In this document: in pieces, positions 1-8,399 of the stretch | How positions within the stretch are numbered: the stretch's first letter is position 1 | How the letters are laid out: every line of letters starts with the position of its first letter | IMG/VR virus record: IMGVR_UViG_3300025889_000834 | Span: 1-26,158 of that record | Strand: one strand, 5' to 3' | From: a virus | DNA length: 26,158 nucleotides | Notes under the pieces: model-generated | Told to the model about the DNA's origin: nothing | The model's input: only the letters and a program-made list of their open reading frames with translations | Database searches by the model: none | Made by a program: the position numbers and the translations under genes

Positions 1-159
1 AGGTATTTCGAGCCGCTCTATACGGCTAGGCACAACCGCCGAAAGTATGTTCGATATAAGAAAAAACACTCCCCCCAACCCAACCAGCAGTCGAAAAAGC
101 CGGCTAGTATACCAGCGATATTTCAATACAGGGTAGAAGTCGCTCGAAATGAGGCGTAA
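1..159 (+). CDS. Possible 3' end of an upstream gene (partial)
   Basis: Frame 1 is open from the first base to a TAA at 157-159, giving about 52 residues rich in Lys, Arg, Gln and Pro (for example HNRRKYVRYKKKHS near the start). I recognise no family. A second frame is also open over most of this stretch, so the open frame is weak evidence. The rest of 1-169 holds a short hairpin (AGCCG at 11-15 pairing with CGGCT at 23-27) and a TAAGCT element at 157-162. In lambda the region before the terminase genes carries cos, but I cannot identify a packaging site here by eye. Confidence 0.25.
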   Translation, partial: RYFEPLYTARHNRRKYVRYKKKHSPQPNQQSKKPASIPAIFQYRVEVARNEA

Positions 160-162
160 GCT
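157..162 (+). promoter_or_regulatory. TAAGCT element, candidate -10 box before small terminase
   Basis: TAAGCT lies seven bases before the terS start codon at 170, in the context TAAGCTTTAGTCCATGG. It resembles the TAnnnT -10 elements described for cyanobacteria and the TAGGCT found before the genes at 8412 and 10803. No convincing -35 box is visible. If it is a true -10, transcription would begin almost at the ATG and the mRNA would be leaderless. The element overlaps the TAA stop of the possible upstream frame. Confidence 0.3.
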
Positions 163-169
163 TTAGTCC

Positions 170-727
170 ATGGCACTAATTTCGAGAGCAGAAGCGGCAC
201 GTGCTTTAGGAGTAACAAGCGAAGCCGTTTACGCCGCCGTTAAGCAGGGCCGTCTCAGCACCATCACCGCCAAAGACGGTCGCGTCATGGTGAACAGCGA
301 GACCATGAGAGACGAGTGGGCCAGAAACACACAAAAGCGCATCGGCCGCGGCCCCAAACCCCCTGGCACGCCCCCGAAACCCCTTCGCCCCCGTGAAGAG
401 CGCATGACAAGCGGCAGAATCACCCGCACCGTCGAATCCATTCCCGAATACGAGGAAAGTCGCGCCCGTACGGAACACTTAAAGGCTGAACTCCTCGAGC
501 TGGAACGTAAGCAGAAAGAGGCGCTCTTAGTCCCAGCGGCTGACATCGAGGCGAAGTGGGTAGAGATCATCACCCAAGCCCGCACCAAGATCCTTGGCAT
601 CCCCACCAAGGCCAAACAACGCATACCAGACCTTGATACCGACGCGATGAGCATCCTCGAGGACGTGGTACGCGAGACGCTCGAGGACCTCAGCGCAACC
701 GCGGATTACGAGGAAGAAGCCGAATGA
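170..727 (+). CDS. terS: Terminase small subunit (Nu1-like, HTH)
   Basis: Predicted 185-residue small terminase, which recognises the packaging site in phage DNA and recruits the large subunit. Residues 1-50 form a winged-helix/HTH domain of Nu1 type (MALISRAEAARALGVTSEAV, then a GRLS...DGRVMV wing), followed by a basic Pro-rich linker at about 55-75. Residues about 90-125 are a charged helical stretch (EHLKAELLELERKQKEALLV) that suits oligomerisation, and the C-terminus is acidic. It sits directly before the large terminase and overlaps it by four bases (ATGA), as Nu1 precedes A in lambda. No Shine-Dalgarno is close to the ATG at 170. The family call rests on the HTH pattern plus position. 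Confidence 0.8.
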   Translation: MALISRAEAARALGVTSEAVYAAVKQGRLSTITAKDGRVMVNSETMRDEWARNTQKRIGRGPKPPGTPPKPLRPREERMTSGRITRTVESIPEYEESRARTEHLKAELLELERKQKEALLVPAADIEAKWVEIITQARTKILGIPTKAKQRIPDLDTDAMSILEDVVRETLEDLSATADYEEEAE

Positions 728-2583
728 ACAACCTCTTACGCCTTGAAAACGCCGCATTTAGCGCCTTTAAGCCCCCTAAACGCCTCACTTTGAGCGAGTG
801 GGCCGACACCTACGCCTATCTGAGCAGCGAATCCAGCGCTGAGGGCGGCCGGTGGCGCACCCTGCCTTATCAGAAGGGAATCATGGACGCGATCACCGAC
901 AACAAGGTCGAGCAGGTCACGGTGATGAAGTCAGCTCGCGTCGGCTACTCCAAGATCCTCAACCACGTCATCGCCTACTACATCCACCAGGATCCAGCGC
1001 CAATCATGTTGGTGCAGCCCACCATCGAAGACGCCCAGGGCTACTCCAAAGAGGAGATCGCCCCCATGCTCCGCGACACCCCCTGCCTAAAGGGCCTGGT
1101 AAGCGACTCGAAGGCAAAGGACGGCGCTAACACGATCCTGCAAAAGCAATTCCCCGGTGGCACGCTCAGCCTTGTAGGCGCTAATTCGCCCCGTGGCTTC
1201 CGCCGCGTAAGCCGCCGCATCGTGCTCTTCGACGAGGTCGACGGCTACCCCGCATCGGCCGGCGCGGAAGGCGACCAGATCAAGCTGGGCATCCGCCGAA
1301 CCGAGTACTACTGGAACCGCAAGATCGTCGCCGGCTCCACGCCCACGATCAAGGACTTCAGCCGCGTGGAACGCCTCTTCCAGCAGAGCGACATGAGGCG
1401 CTACTTCGTCCCATGTCCCGACTGCGGCTTCATGCAGTACCTCAAGTGGGGCAACATCAAGTGGCGCGATGACGATCCCTCCACCGCCGCCTACTGCTGC
1501 GATGGCTGCGGCGTCCTAATTCCGCACAGCAAAAAGCGCTGGATGGTGGAGCGCGGCGAGTGGCGTGCCACCGCTCCCGGCAACGGCAAGCACGTGGGCT
1601 TCCACATCTGGGCCGCGTACAGCTACTCACCCAACGCCAGCTGGTCAAATCTCGTCGAAGAGTTCCTGGACTCCAAGGGTGACGCCGAGCAGCTCAAAAC
1701 GTGGATCAACACCACCCTTGGCGAAGTCTGGGAAGACGAATACGCCTCCAAGATCGGCGCCGACTCCCTGATGGAACGCGCCTCTAATGAGCGCTACAAA
1801 CAAGGCGTTCCACCGGTCGAAGCCTTAGCCGTGACGGTGGGTTGCGACGTCCAGGATGATCGCTTGTCCCTCTCCGTTTGGGCATGGGGCCGTGAGGAAG
1901 AGGGCTGGCTAATTGATCGGGTCAAGATTTACGGCGCTCCGTCACGCCCGGAGGTTTGGAAACAACTGGACGAAGTCCTGGCACGCCCTTATGTCAACGA
2001 AGCGGGCGAAGAGATGAAGATCCTCGTCTGCGCCATTGACTCTGGCGGTCACCACACCCAGGAGGTTTACCAGTACAGCCGAGAGCGCGCCCACCTCGGC
2101 GTCATAGCGATCAAGGGTGTGGGTCAGAAGGGCAAGCCTGTATTGGGCAAATCAAGCAAGGTAGACATCAACTACAAGGGGCGGTCCCTGAAAAAGGGCG
2201 CACAGCTCTTTCCGGTTGGCGTTGATGGGATTAAATCGCTGCTGTTTGGGCGGCTTAAGCACAACGACCCTGGTCCGGGCTACCTGCATTTCTACCCGAC
2301 GATCACGCCTGATTACTTCCAGGAGCTGACAGCGGAGCGTCAAATTCTGCGGTTTAGGAATGGCTTCCCTGAGCGCATTTGGGTGAAGAAGAGCCAGAGC
2401 CCCAACGAGGCACTGGACGAACTGAACTATGCGTACGCGAGTTTGCATCGTCTTTACCAGAAATACGACAGGCGAAGCATCTGGGATCAATTAGAACGAC
2501 GTAATGAACCTAACCAGAGCCCACCGCTAGGATCAAAGCAGCAAAACGCGCCTAAACGCGCCAATTTCGTAAAGAGCTGGTGA
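724..2583 (+). CDS. terL: Terminase large subunit, gpA family (ATPase and nuclease)
   Basis: This 619-residue packaging motor pumps DNA into the prohead and cuts concatemers. The N-terminal ATPase has a deviant Walker A (KSARVGYSK, 69-77) and a Walker B (RRIVLFDEVD, Asp170 and Glu171). A Cys cluster (CPDCG at 231-235; CCDGCG at 258-263) looks like the zinc ribbon seen in many gpA relatives. The nuclease domain starts near 365, with candidate metal-binding acids in GCDVQDDR (Asp375), AIDSGGHH (Asp439) and DELNYA (near 565-566). Its length matches the gpA family (about 600-640). The ATG overlaps the terS stop, with AGGAAGAAG upstream as a weak ribosome site. Confidence 0.95.
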   Translation: MNNLLRLENAAFSAFKPPKRLTLSEWADTYAYLSSESSAEGGRWRTLPYQKGIMDAITDNKVEQVTVMKSARVGYSKILNHVIAYYIHQDPAPIMLVQPTIEDAQGYSKEEIAPMLRDTPCLKGLVSDSKAKDGANTILQKQFPGGTLSLVGANSPRGFRRVSRRIVLFDEVDGYPASAGAEGDQIKLGIRRTEYYWNRKIVAGSTPTIKDFSRVERLFQQSDMRRYFVPCPDCGFMQYLKWGNIKWRDDDPSTAAYCCDGCGVLIPHSKKRWMVERGEWRATAPGNGKHVGFHIWAAYSYSPNASWSNLVEEFLDSKGDAEQLKTWINTTLGEVWEDEYASKIGADSLMERASNERYKQGVPPVEALAVTVGCDVQDDRLSLSVWAWGREEEGWLIDRVKIYGAPSRPEVWKQLDEVLARPYVNEAGEEMKILVCAIDSGGHHTQEVYQYSRERAHLGVIAIKGVGQKGKPVLGKSSKVDINYKGRSLKKGAQLFPVGVDGIKSLLFGRLKHNDPGPGYLHFYPTITPDYFQELTAERQILRFRNGFPERIWVKKSQSPNEALDELNYAYASLHRLYQKYDRRSIWDQLERRNEPNQSPPLGSKQQNAPKRANFVKSW

Positions 2584-2587
2584 GGCC

Positions 2588-3163
2588 GTGAACATCCCAA
2601 CAACGATCCGAGCCGGCGACACAGTGAAGTGGCGTGACGACTCAACCGTCGACGTATTCGGAGCCGCAATAACCAGCGCCGACTGGACTCTCACCTACTA
2701 CTTACGCACTAACACCGCCTCCGAGGGCGCCACAATCACCGGCAGCGCCTACGGCACCGGCTGGCAATTCACCATCGCCGCTGGTACGTCCACCAACTTC
2801 GACGCCGGCAAGTGGTACTGGACAGCTGTCGCCACTAAGGGCAGCGAAGTAATCACGATCGGCAATGGCGGCCTCACCGTCAATGCAGCCCTGACCTATG
2901 CGGGCAGTCCCGCCGCTTACGACGGCCGCACGCAAGCCCAGAAAGACCTAGACGCAGTTCAAGCCGCAATCCGCGCAATCCTCAGCGGCGGCGTCGTCCA
3001 GGAATACCGCATTGGTACGCGCAACCTGAAGAAGTACGACCTAGCCGATCTACTGCAGCTCGAGGGCAAATTAAAGGCCGACGTCAAACGCGAAGAGCAA
3101 GCCGAGCTCATTGCTAACGGCTTGGGCAATCCCCGCAACATGTTCGTCCGCTTCAACGCCTAA
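2588..3163 (+). CDS. gpW-like head completion protein with N-terminal beta domain
   Basis: 191 residues starting at GTG, four bases after the terL stop. The C-terminal part, from about residue 115 (RTQAQKDLDAVQAAIRAILS, then a short hairpin VVQEYRIGTRNLKKYDLADL and a long helix), has the helix-hairpin-helix layout of lambda gpW, which plugs the filled head and forms the connector. Its place between large terminase and portal is exactly that of W. The first ~105 residues are a separate beta-rich, Ig-like domain (TIRAGDTVKW...WYWTAVATKG) absent from the 68-residue lambda gpW. Assignment of the C-terminal domain is inference from pattern and synteny; the N-terminal domain's role is unknown. Confidence 0.7.
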   Translation: MNIPTTIRAGDTVKWRDDSTVDVFGAAITSADWTLTYYLRTNTASEGATITGSAYGTGWQFTIAAGTSTNFDAGKWYWTAVATKGSEVITIGNGGLTVNAALTYAGSPAAYDGRTQAQKDLDAVQAAIRAILSGGVVQEYRIGTRNLKKYDLADLLQLEGKLKADVKREEQAELIANGLGNPRNMFVRFNA

Positions 3164-3166
3164 GCC

Positions 3167-4744
3167 ATGGGACTCCGCACTCGCGTACGCAACTTCTTGG
3201 GCTTCGGCGCTAAGCAGCCCCAGCCTGCACCCCGTCGCCGCTCCTACCAAGGTGCGCTGATCTCCCGCCTAACCAATGACTGGTTGGCGTCGCAGACCAG
3301 CGCCGACGCTGAGATCCGTACCAGCCTGCGCAAGCTGCGCGACCGCTCTCGCGAGATGGTCCGCAACAACCCTTACGCCCGCCAGGCGAAGCGGACCACC
3401 CAAATCAACGTCGTCGGCACCGGGATCAAGCTGCAATCCCAGGTGCTTCAGCTGCGCGGTAATAAGCGGGATGATCGAATCAACAAGCTCATCGAATCCA
3501 AGTGGGACGCTTGGTGTCGCGCCGACAGCTGCGACGTCGCGGGCCGCTACAGCTTCAACCAACTTGAATGGCTTGCCACTGGAGCGCTCCCCGAATCCGG
3601 TGAAGCCCTGTTCCGCATTGTCCGCCGCCCCTTCGGCAAATCCCGCATCCCCCTCGCCCTGCAGCTCCTTGAGAGCGACCTACTGGATGAGGAGTACCAG
3701 GGTGGCACGCTGGAGCGCTCCAACGAATGGCGCAACGGCGTTGAAGTCAACGAGTGGGGCCGCCCCGTTCGCTATGCCTTCCTGACTCGTCACCCCGGCG
3801 ATTACTGGTTCCAGGGCACCCCACAACGCGAGGAAAAGCACGTCTTCATCGCTGCCGACGACATCATCCACCTGTTCATGCCGGAGCGTCCCGGCCAGAA
3901 CCGCGGTGTCCCCTGGTTCCACAGCGTCATGTTCGACGCCCACCAGCTGCAGGGCTACGAGGAAGCTGCCGTGATCCGTGCCCGCGTGGCCGCCTCGATC
4001 ATGGGCTTCATCACTAATAACGAAGGTGAGCTCACTGCCGACGACGTCGACAACAACCAGCGCGTAAGCGACTTCGAGCCTGGTACGTATAAGTACCTGA
4101 GTCCCGGTGAGAGCGTCACTGTCCCAAACATCAACTCGCCTGACCAGCAGTTCGAGATGTTTGTCAAAAACAAGGTCCGCCGCTTCGCCTCGGGCTTCGG
4201 CTGCTCCTACGAAACGCTCAGCCGCGATTTCAGTGACACTAATTATTCGAGTTCGCGCCTGAGCCTCCTCGAGGATCGCGAGCATTGGCGCGTCATCCAG
4301 AACTACTTAATCGAGAACTTCCACATGCGGGTCTTCCGCGAGTGGCTAAGCCTGGCCGTGCTTAGTGGTGAGCTGCCCCTGCCTGATTACGAGACCCGGC
4401 CCGAGCGCTACGAGTCGCCTCGCTGGATGGCTCGCGGCTGGAGCTGGGTCGATCCCCTCAAGGAAGTCAAGGCTTACCGCGAAGCTGAGCAGGCCGGCTA
4501 CATGACCAAGGCGCAGATCATCGCCTACACCGGTGGCGATTACGACGACAACGTCATGGAACTGGCCCGCGAGCAGGAGTTGGCCGCCGGCGCCGGCATT
4601 GCTCTGGACAAGGATTTACTCGATGCCCCAGCTCCCGCAGCGGCCGAGCCTGCACCAGAAGTTCCAACTGACGCAGCTACAACTACAGGTGCGGACGAAC
4701 CGCCGGCACGCACGAGAAGTACGCGCCGTCGCAAAACCGACTGA
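3167..4744 (+). CDS. Portal protein, lambda gpB family
   Basis: 525-residue portal subunit, expected to form the dodecameric ring at the head vertex through which DNA enters and leaves. The signature near residues 55-90 (LRKLRDRSREMVRNNPYARQ followed by NVVGTGIKLQ) is typical of the gpB family, as are LESDLLDEEY and EHWRVIQNYL further on. The C-terminal ~60 residues are an Ala/Pro/Glu-rich tail ending in a basic RTRSTRRRKTD stretch, probably disordered. The start three bases after the previous stop has no clear ribosome site. Lambda gpB is cleaved during maturation; whether this tail is removed cannot be seen. Confidence 0.95.
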   Translation: MGLRTRVRNFLGFGAKQPQPAPRRRSYQGALISRLTNDWLASQTSADAEIRTSLRKLRDRSREMVRNNPYARQAKRTTQINVVGTGIKLQSQVLQLRGNKRDDRINKLIESKWDAWCRADSCDVAGRYSFNQLEWLATGALPESGEALFRIVRRPFGKSRIPLALQLLESDLLDEEYQGGTLERSNEWRNGVEVNEWGRPVRYAFLTRHPGDYWFQGTPQREEKHVFIAADDIIHLFMPERPGQNRGVPWFHSVMFDAHQLQGYEEAAVIRARVAASIMGFITNNEGELTADDVDNNQRVSDFEPGTYKYLSPGESVTVPNINSPDQQFEMFVKNKVRRFASGFGCSYETLSRDFSDTNYSSSRLSLLEDREHWRVIQNYLIENFHMRVFREWLSLAVLSGELPLPDYETRPERYESPRWMARGWSWVDPLKEVKAYREAEQAGYMTKAQIIAYTGGDYDDNVMELAREQELAAGAGIALDKDLLDAPAPAAAEPAPEVPTDAATTTGADEPPARTRSTRRRKTD

Positions 4745-4757
4745 TCGGTACTGACTG

Positions 4758-7676
4758 ATGGCACTCGTAAACGGGCAGGAAATCGACTTACTGCCCACAA
4801 AGGGCATGCGGGACGAAGCCAAGCGCTACCGCGTCTGGAAACAGCAAGGCGAAGCCGGTGGTACGGAAGTAGCTGCTCGTCGCGCCACGCAAATCCTTAG
4901 CGGCGACGAACTTAGCCCCGAAACCGTACTAACGATGAACGCCTGGTTCGCCCGGCATGAAGTCGACAAGCAGGCGGAAGGATTCAGGCCTGGCGAGGAA
5001 GGTTATCCAAGTCCCGGTCGCGTGGCCTGGGCCGCATGGGGCGGCGACGCAGGAATGAGCTGGGCCGCTACAAAAGCGGAGAGCATAAAAAACTCCGCGG
5101 ATAGACTTATGCAAGCCTTGGCCGATTTTCCTATGGACGGACCACTCGACTTATATGAGTTGGATGAATCCGCCGTGGAGTTCGGTGAGCGTCCATATCC
5201 CAACGAGCATGCAGCCCGTCTGCGTGACCCTTCCCAGTACGAGCGTTTCCGCCGTGCAAACAATCGCGGTGGCGAGGGTGTGGATTTCATCTTCGGTATT
5301 AAGGAAGGAACTGCTGAGCTTCAGGCAATCCGCTTCAAGCTGAGCCGTTTCACTTCTGCTGAAGCACGTCAATGGCTAAGGGACAACGATTACACGCCCA
5401 TCCAGTTTGAACCCGCTACCAACGAGAAAGCTATGGATGCTGAACTCCAGCGTGCAGCGCCTGATGCGCTCAAGGAAGGTGACTTCGTTTCATGGGATAG
5501 CTCGGGCGGCAGAGCTCGTGGCCGCATCGAGCACGTGATGCGCGAGGGCACCCTCGGTGTTCCCGGCACCGAGTTCAGCATCAACGCCACCGAAGAGGAT
5601 CCCGCCGCCCTTATCCGCATCTACCGCGATGGCGAACCGACCGAAACGATGGTCGGCCACCGTTTCAGCACCTTGACCAAGATCGACGACATCCGTTCGC
5701 TCAAAGTCGAGATCAAGATCGAAATGGATGACAGCGAGGATGACTCCATGGAAGAGGAGGATGCGGAAGACGCCATGTCCATGGAAGATGAGCCCGCGGA
5801 TGAGGAAGAGCGCGCCCTGGCACGTGACCTCGAGGGCGGTAAGTACACACGTACCGAAGCCACCGAGTTCCGCAGCGTCAAGGCCCGCACTTTCGAGTTT
5901 CCCTTCAGCTCTGAGTATCCGGTGGCCCGCTACTTCGGCAACGAAGTACTTAGCCATGAGGGCAGCGCTGCGGATCTGACTCGTCTGAACGATGGGGCGC
6001 CCCTGCTGTTCAACCACAATCCCGACAAGGTTGTGGGCGTGGTGGAGCGTGCTTGGATCGACGAGAGCAAGCGCCGCGGTTACGCAAAGGTGCGTTTCTC
6101 GCGCAATAAGTTCGCCCAGGAAGTTCTTGACGACGTCAAGGACGGAATTTTGCGCGGAATTAGCTTCGGCTACGCCATCGAGAAGATGGAAGAGCGCGAC
6201 GGTGACTTTGTTGCAACTCGTTGGTCACCGCACGAAGTCTCGGTTGTAAGTATTCCGGCAGACCCCACAATTGGGATCGGGCGTTCATTACTTTCCCCGG
6301 AACCGATTATGGATGAGGTCTTGCAAGTCGCTGAGCCTAGTATTAGTGACGAAGTAGCTTCTCCCGCTGCGCAAGTAGAGGAAGAGGCAACGACACGCCA
6401 AGCGGCCGAAACCGCATCTATCCCCATTCCTGCAATGGAAGAAAACACCCCAGATCTGGAGGTGATCCGGTCCAAGGCCGCTGAGGCCGAGCGGACTCGT
6501 ATCGCCGCCATTTCCGCACTGGGCGCTAAGCACCAGATGCAAGACCTGGCTCGCGAACTCATCGACGGTGGTCGCACCCTCGATGAGGCTCGTGCTGCCG
6601 TCCTCGACAAACTCGGCTCTACTCCCGTGGAACAACCCATCCGTTCGACTGACGTCACCACCAACGACGTTGGCCTGTCTGAAAAAGAGACCAAGCGCTT
6701 CAGCTTTGTTCGCGCTCTGAACTACCTGGCCAACCCTGGCGACGCTTCTGCTCGTCGTTCGGCTGAGTTCGAGATCGAAGTTGGCGAAGCCGCCGCTAAG
6801 AAGTACGAGCGCTCCAGCAACGGCATCGTGGTGCCCAACGAGGTGCTGCGTCGCGATCTGGTGGTCGGCACCTCCACCGCCGGTGGCAACCTGGTTGCCG
6901 ACGAGCTGCTGTCCGGCTCCTTCATCGACCTGCTCCGCAACCGTCTTGCCCTGGCTCAAGCCGGCGTGACCATGCTGAGCGGCCTGCAGGGCAACATCAG
7001 CATCCCCCGTCAGTCTTCGGCCGCCACTGCTTACTGGGTCGGCGAGGGTTCCTCCCCCACCGAAAGCCAGCAGGCAATCGACCAGGTCAACATGACCCCC
7101 AAGACCGTGGGTGCTTTTGTTGACTACTCCCGCCGTCTGCTGCTCCAGTCCTCCATCGACGTGGAAGGCATGGTGCGCAACGACCTGGCCCGCGTGATCG
7201 CCCTCGAGCTTGACCGCGCCGCCATCTACGGCACCGGCTCTGCCAACCAGCCTCTGGGTCTGACCAACGTGACCGGTATCGGCACTCAGTCCCTGACCAG
7301 CTATGGCACCTTCGCCGAGTACATCGGCATGGAGACCGACGTTGCATCCGCCAACGCCGACGCCGGCTCGCTGCGTTACGTGGTGAACGCCGCTGCCCGT
7401 GGTGCGCTGAAGAGCACCGAGAAGGCAACGAACACTGGCATGTTCGTCTTCGAGAACAACGAGATCAACGGCTATCCCGCCATCGTCTCCAACCAGCTCG
7501 CCAGCAACGACGCACTGTTCGGCGACTTCTCGATGATGATCATGGGCATGTGGTCCGGTCTGGATCTGACCGTGGATCCTTACGCCGGTGCTACCGCAGG
7601 CACCGTCCGCATCATCGCCCTGCAGGACGTGGATGTGGCCGTCAAGCAGCCCGGCGCCTTCTGCTACGCCACCTGA
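4758..7676 (+). CDS. Capsid polyprotein: accessory modules, S78 prohead protease and HK97-type major capsid protein
   Basis: One 972-residue frame with five parts. (1) About 1-120: a phage module with PGEEGYPSPGRVAWAAWGGD. (2) About 130-220: a module with PYPNEHAARLRDPSQYERF. (3) About 237-310: an HVA1/TUDOR-like domain (GDFVSWDSSGGRARGRIEHV), then a strongly acidic linker at 324-352. (4) About 360-512: an HK97-type S78 prohead protease with catalytic His420 in LLFNH and Ser469 in GISFGY. (5) About 565-625: a charged helical delta/scaffold-like stretch, then the HK97-fold major capsid protein from about 640 to the end. In HK97 itself the protease and capsid are separate genes. The protease presumably frees the capsid subunit and removes the rest during head maturation. 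The frame is continuous; I saw no internal stop or frameshift. Confidence 0.93.
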   Translation: MALVNGQEIDLLPTKGMRDEAKRYRVWKQQGEAGGTEVAARRATQILSGDELSPETVLTMNAWFARHEVDKQAEGFRPGEEGYPSPGRVAWAAWGGDAGMSWAATKAESIKNSADRLMQALADFPMDGPLDLYELDESAVEFGERPYPNEHAARLRDPSQYERFRRANNRGGEGVDFIFGIKEGTAELQAIRFKLSRFTSAEARQWLRDNDYTPIQFEPATNEKAMDAELQRAAPDALKEGDFVSWDSSGGRARGRIEHVMREGTLGVPGTEFSINATEEDPAALIRIYRDGEPTETMVGHRFSTLTKIDDIRSLKVEIKIEMDDSEDDSMEEEDAEDAMSMEDEPADEEERALARDLEGGKYTRTEATEFRSVKARTFEFPFSSEYPVARYFGNEVLSHEGSAADLTRLNDGAPLLFNHNPDKVVGVVERAWIDESKRRGYAKVRFSRNKFAQEVLDDVKDGILRGISFGYAIEKMEERDGDFVATRWSPHEVSVVSIPADPTIGIGRSLLSPEPIMDEVLQVAEPSISDEVASPAAQVEEEATTRQAAETASIPIPAMEENTPDLEVIRSKAAEAERTRIAAISALGAKHQMQDLARELIDGGRTLDEARAAVLDKLGSTPVEQPIRSTDVTTNDVGLSEKETKRFSFVRALNYLANPGDASARRSAEFEIEVGEAAAKKYERSSNGIVVPNEVLRRDLVVGTSTAGGNLVADELLSGSFIDLLRNRLALAQAGVTMLSGLQGNISIPRQSSAATAYWVGEGSSPTESQQAIDQVNMTPKTVGAFVDYSRRLLLQSSIDVEGMVRNDLARVIALELDRAAIYGTGSANQPLGLTNVTGIGTQSLTSYGTFAEYIGMETDVASANADAGSLRYVVNAAARGALKSTEKATNTGMFVFENNEINGYPAIVSNQLASNDALFGDFSMMIMGMWSGLDLTVDPYAGATAGTVRIIALQDVDVAVKQPGAFCYAT

Positions 7677-7691
7677 TCTCTAAGTGAGATC
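7675..7691 (+). other. Small hairpin at the end of the capsid gene
   Basis: GATCTC (7675-7680) and GAGATC (7686-7691) form a perfect six-pair stem with a five-base TAAGT loop, overlapping the capsid stop codon TGA at 7674-7676. No T-run follows, so it is not an intrinsic terminator. It could mark an mRNA 3' end or processing point after the most abundant product, but the stem is short and may be chance. Confidence 0.3.
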
Positions 7692-7711
7692 TAATCACCG
7701 CTTAACGACTC

Positions 7712-7957
7712 ATGCGAATTGAGATCCTGCGGCCGGTGATGATCTACGGGGAGCCCACGCAAGAGGGCTCCTTCGTCGAGGTCAGAGATTCGGACGCCTA
7801 TCTACTGATCGGAATGAATAAGGCCCGTGTGGCCGAATCTGCTCCCGAACCAGTAGTTGAACCCAAACCAGAGCCCAAAGCCGAGCCTGCACCGGAGCCC
7901 AAAGCCGAGGTCGAGGCAAAGCCCAAGCGCACCCGTTCCACCACTCCTAAGGAGTAA
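7712..7957 (+). CDS. Small head-associated protein with Pro-Glu-Lys-rich tail
   Basis: 81 residues. The first ~40 (MRIEILRPVMIYGEPTQEGS...LLIGMNKARV) resemble small proteins often encoded just after phage capsid genes; the exact function of that family is not known to me. Residues 42-72 are a repetitive Pro/Glu/Lys/Ala linker built in part from a 15-base direct repeat (7871-7885 and 7895-7909). The C-terminus KPKRTRSTTPKE is basic and shares RTRST with the portal C-terminus. A capsid accessory or head-tail joining role is inferred from position only. Confidence 0.7.
   Translation: MRIEILRPVMIYGEPTQEGSFVEVRDSDAYLLIGMNKARVAESAPEPVVEPKPEPKAEPAPEPKAEVEAKPKRTRSTTPKE
7871..7909 (+). repeat. 15-bp direct repeat encoding the EPKAE linker unit
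   Basis: GAGCCCAAAGCCGAG occurs at 7871-7885 and again at 7895-7909. It encodes the repeated Glu-Pro-Lys-Ala-Glu unit in the disordered tail of the small head protein. Such coding repeats can expand or contract by slippage, changing linker length. Confidence 0.7.
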
Positions 7958-7960
7958 GTC

Positions 7961-8341
7961 ATGGCCATCCTTCAGCAAGCCCTCGATAAGCTCGGTCTTA
8001 TCGCTGGCCACCCCACCGCTGCCCGCACCGCCACTGGCCAGACCAGCGGCATCGACCTGCAGACCTACGACGGCGACGTCGTCTTCCTGCTGGACTCTGC
8101 AGCCGGCACCGGCACCAGCCCCACCCTCGACGTGACCATCGAGGATTCCGCTGACAACTCCAGCTTCGCCGCCATCACCGGCGCCGCCTTCACCCAGGTG
8201 ACCGGCACCGCTTCTGCCCAGAAACTGGTTGTCAACAAGGACAGCGCTCGCCGCTATGTCCGCGTGAAGTACACCATCGGCGGCACCACCCCCTCCTTCA
8301 CCTTCTCGGTGAACGCTGTGGGCGTGGCCAAGTACGGCTAA
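7961..8341 (+). CDS. Probable capsid decoration or minor head protein (beta-rich)
   Basis: 126 residues, beta-strand rich, Ala/Thr/Gly-rich. An AAGGAG site at 7949-7954 is well spaced before the ATG, suggesting high expression. The core (DVTIEDSADNSSFAAI ... ARRYVRVKYTIGG) has the look of small phage structural beta-sandwich proteins encoded after the capsid gene. Lambda's decoration protein gpD is also encoded beside the capsid gene, so decoration is a reasonable guess, but I see no specific gpD signature. It is the last gene before the terminator at 8361. Protein 8696-9022 has a similar RYVR core and may be a distant relative. Confidence 0.6.
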   Translation: MAILQQALDKLGLIAGHPTAARTATGQTSGIDLQTYDGDVVFLLDSAAGTGTSPTLDVTIEDSADNSSFAAITGAAFTQVTGTASAQKLVVNKDSARRYVRVKYTIGGTTPSFTFSVNAVGVAKYG

Positions 8342-8360
8342 GCCGTAAGCGTCGACTAGG

Positions 8361-8396
8361 GCGCCCGGACCTAAGTGGGTCTGGGCGCTTTTCTTT
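8361..8396 (+). terminator. Intrinsic terminator after the head genes
   Basis: GCGCCCGGACCT (8361-8372) pairs with GGGTCTGGGCGC (8377-8388): a 12-pair stem with two G-U pairs and an AAGT loop, followed directly by TTTTCTTT. It lies 20 bases after the stop of the decoration-like gene and 16 bases before the next start, so it should end or attenuate the head transcript. Confidence 0.9.
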
Positions 8397-8399
8397 GAC

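Noticed and set aside
3680-4285. A 201-codon - strand frame inside the portal gene
   Set aside because: Antisense shadow; the + strand portal match is decisive.
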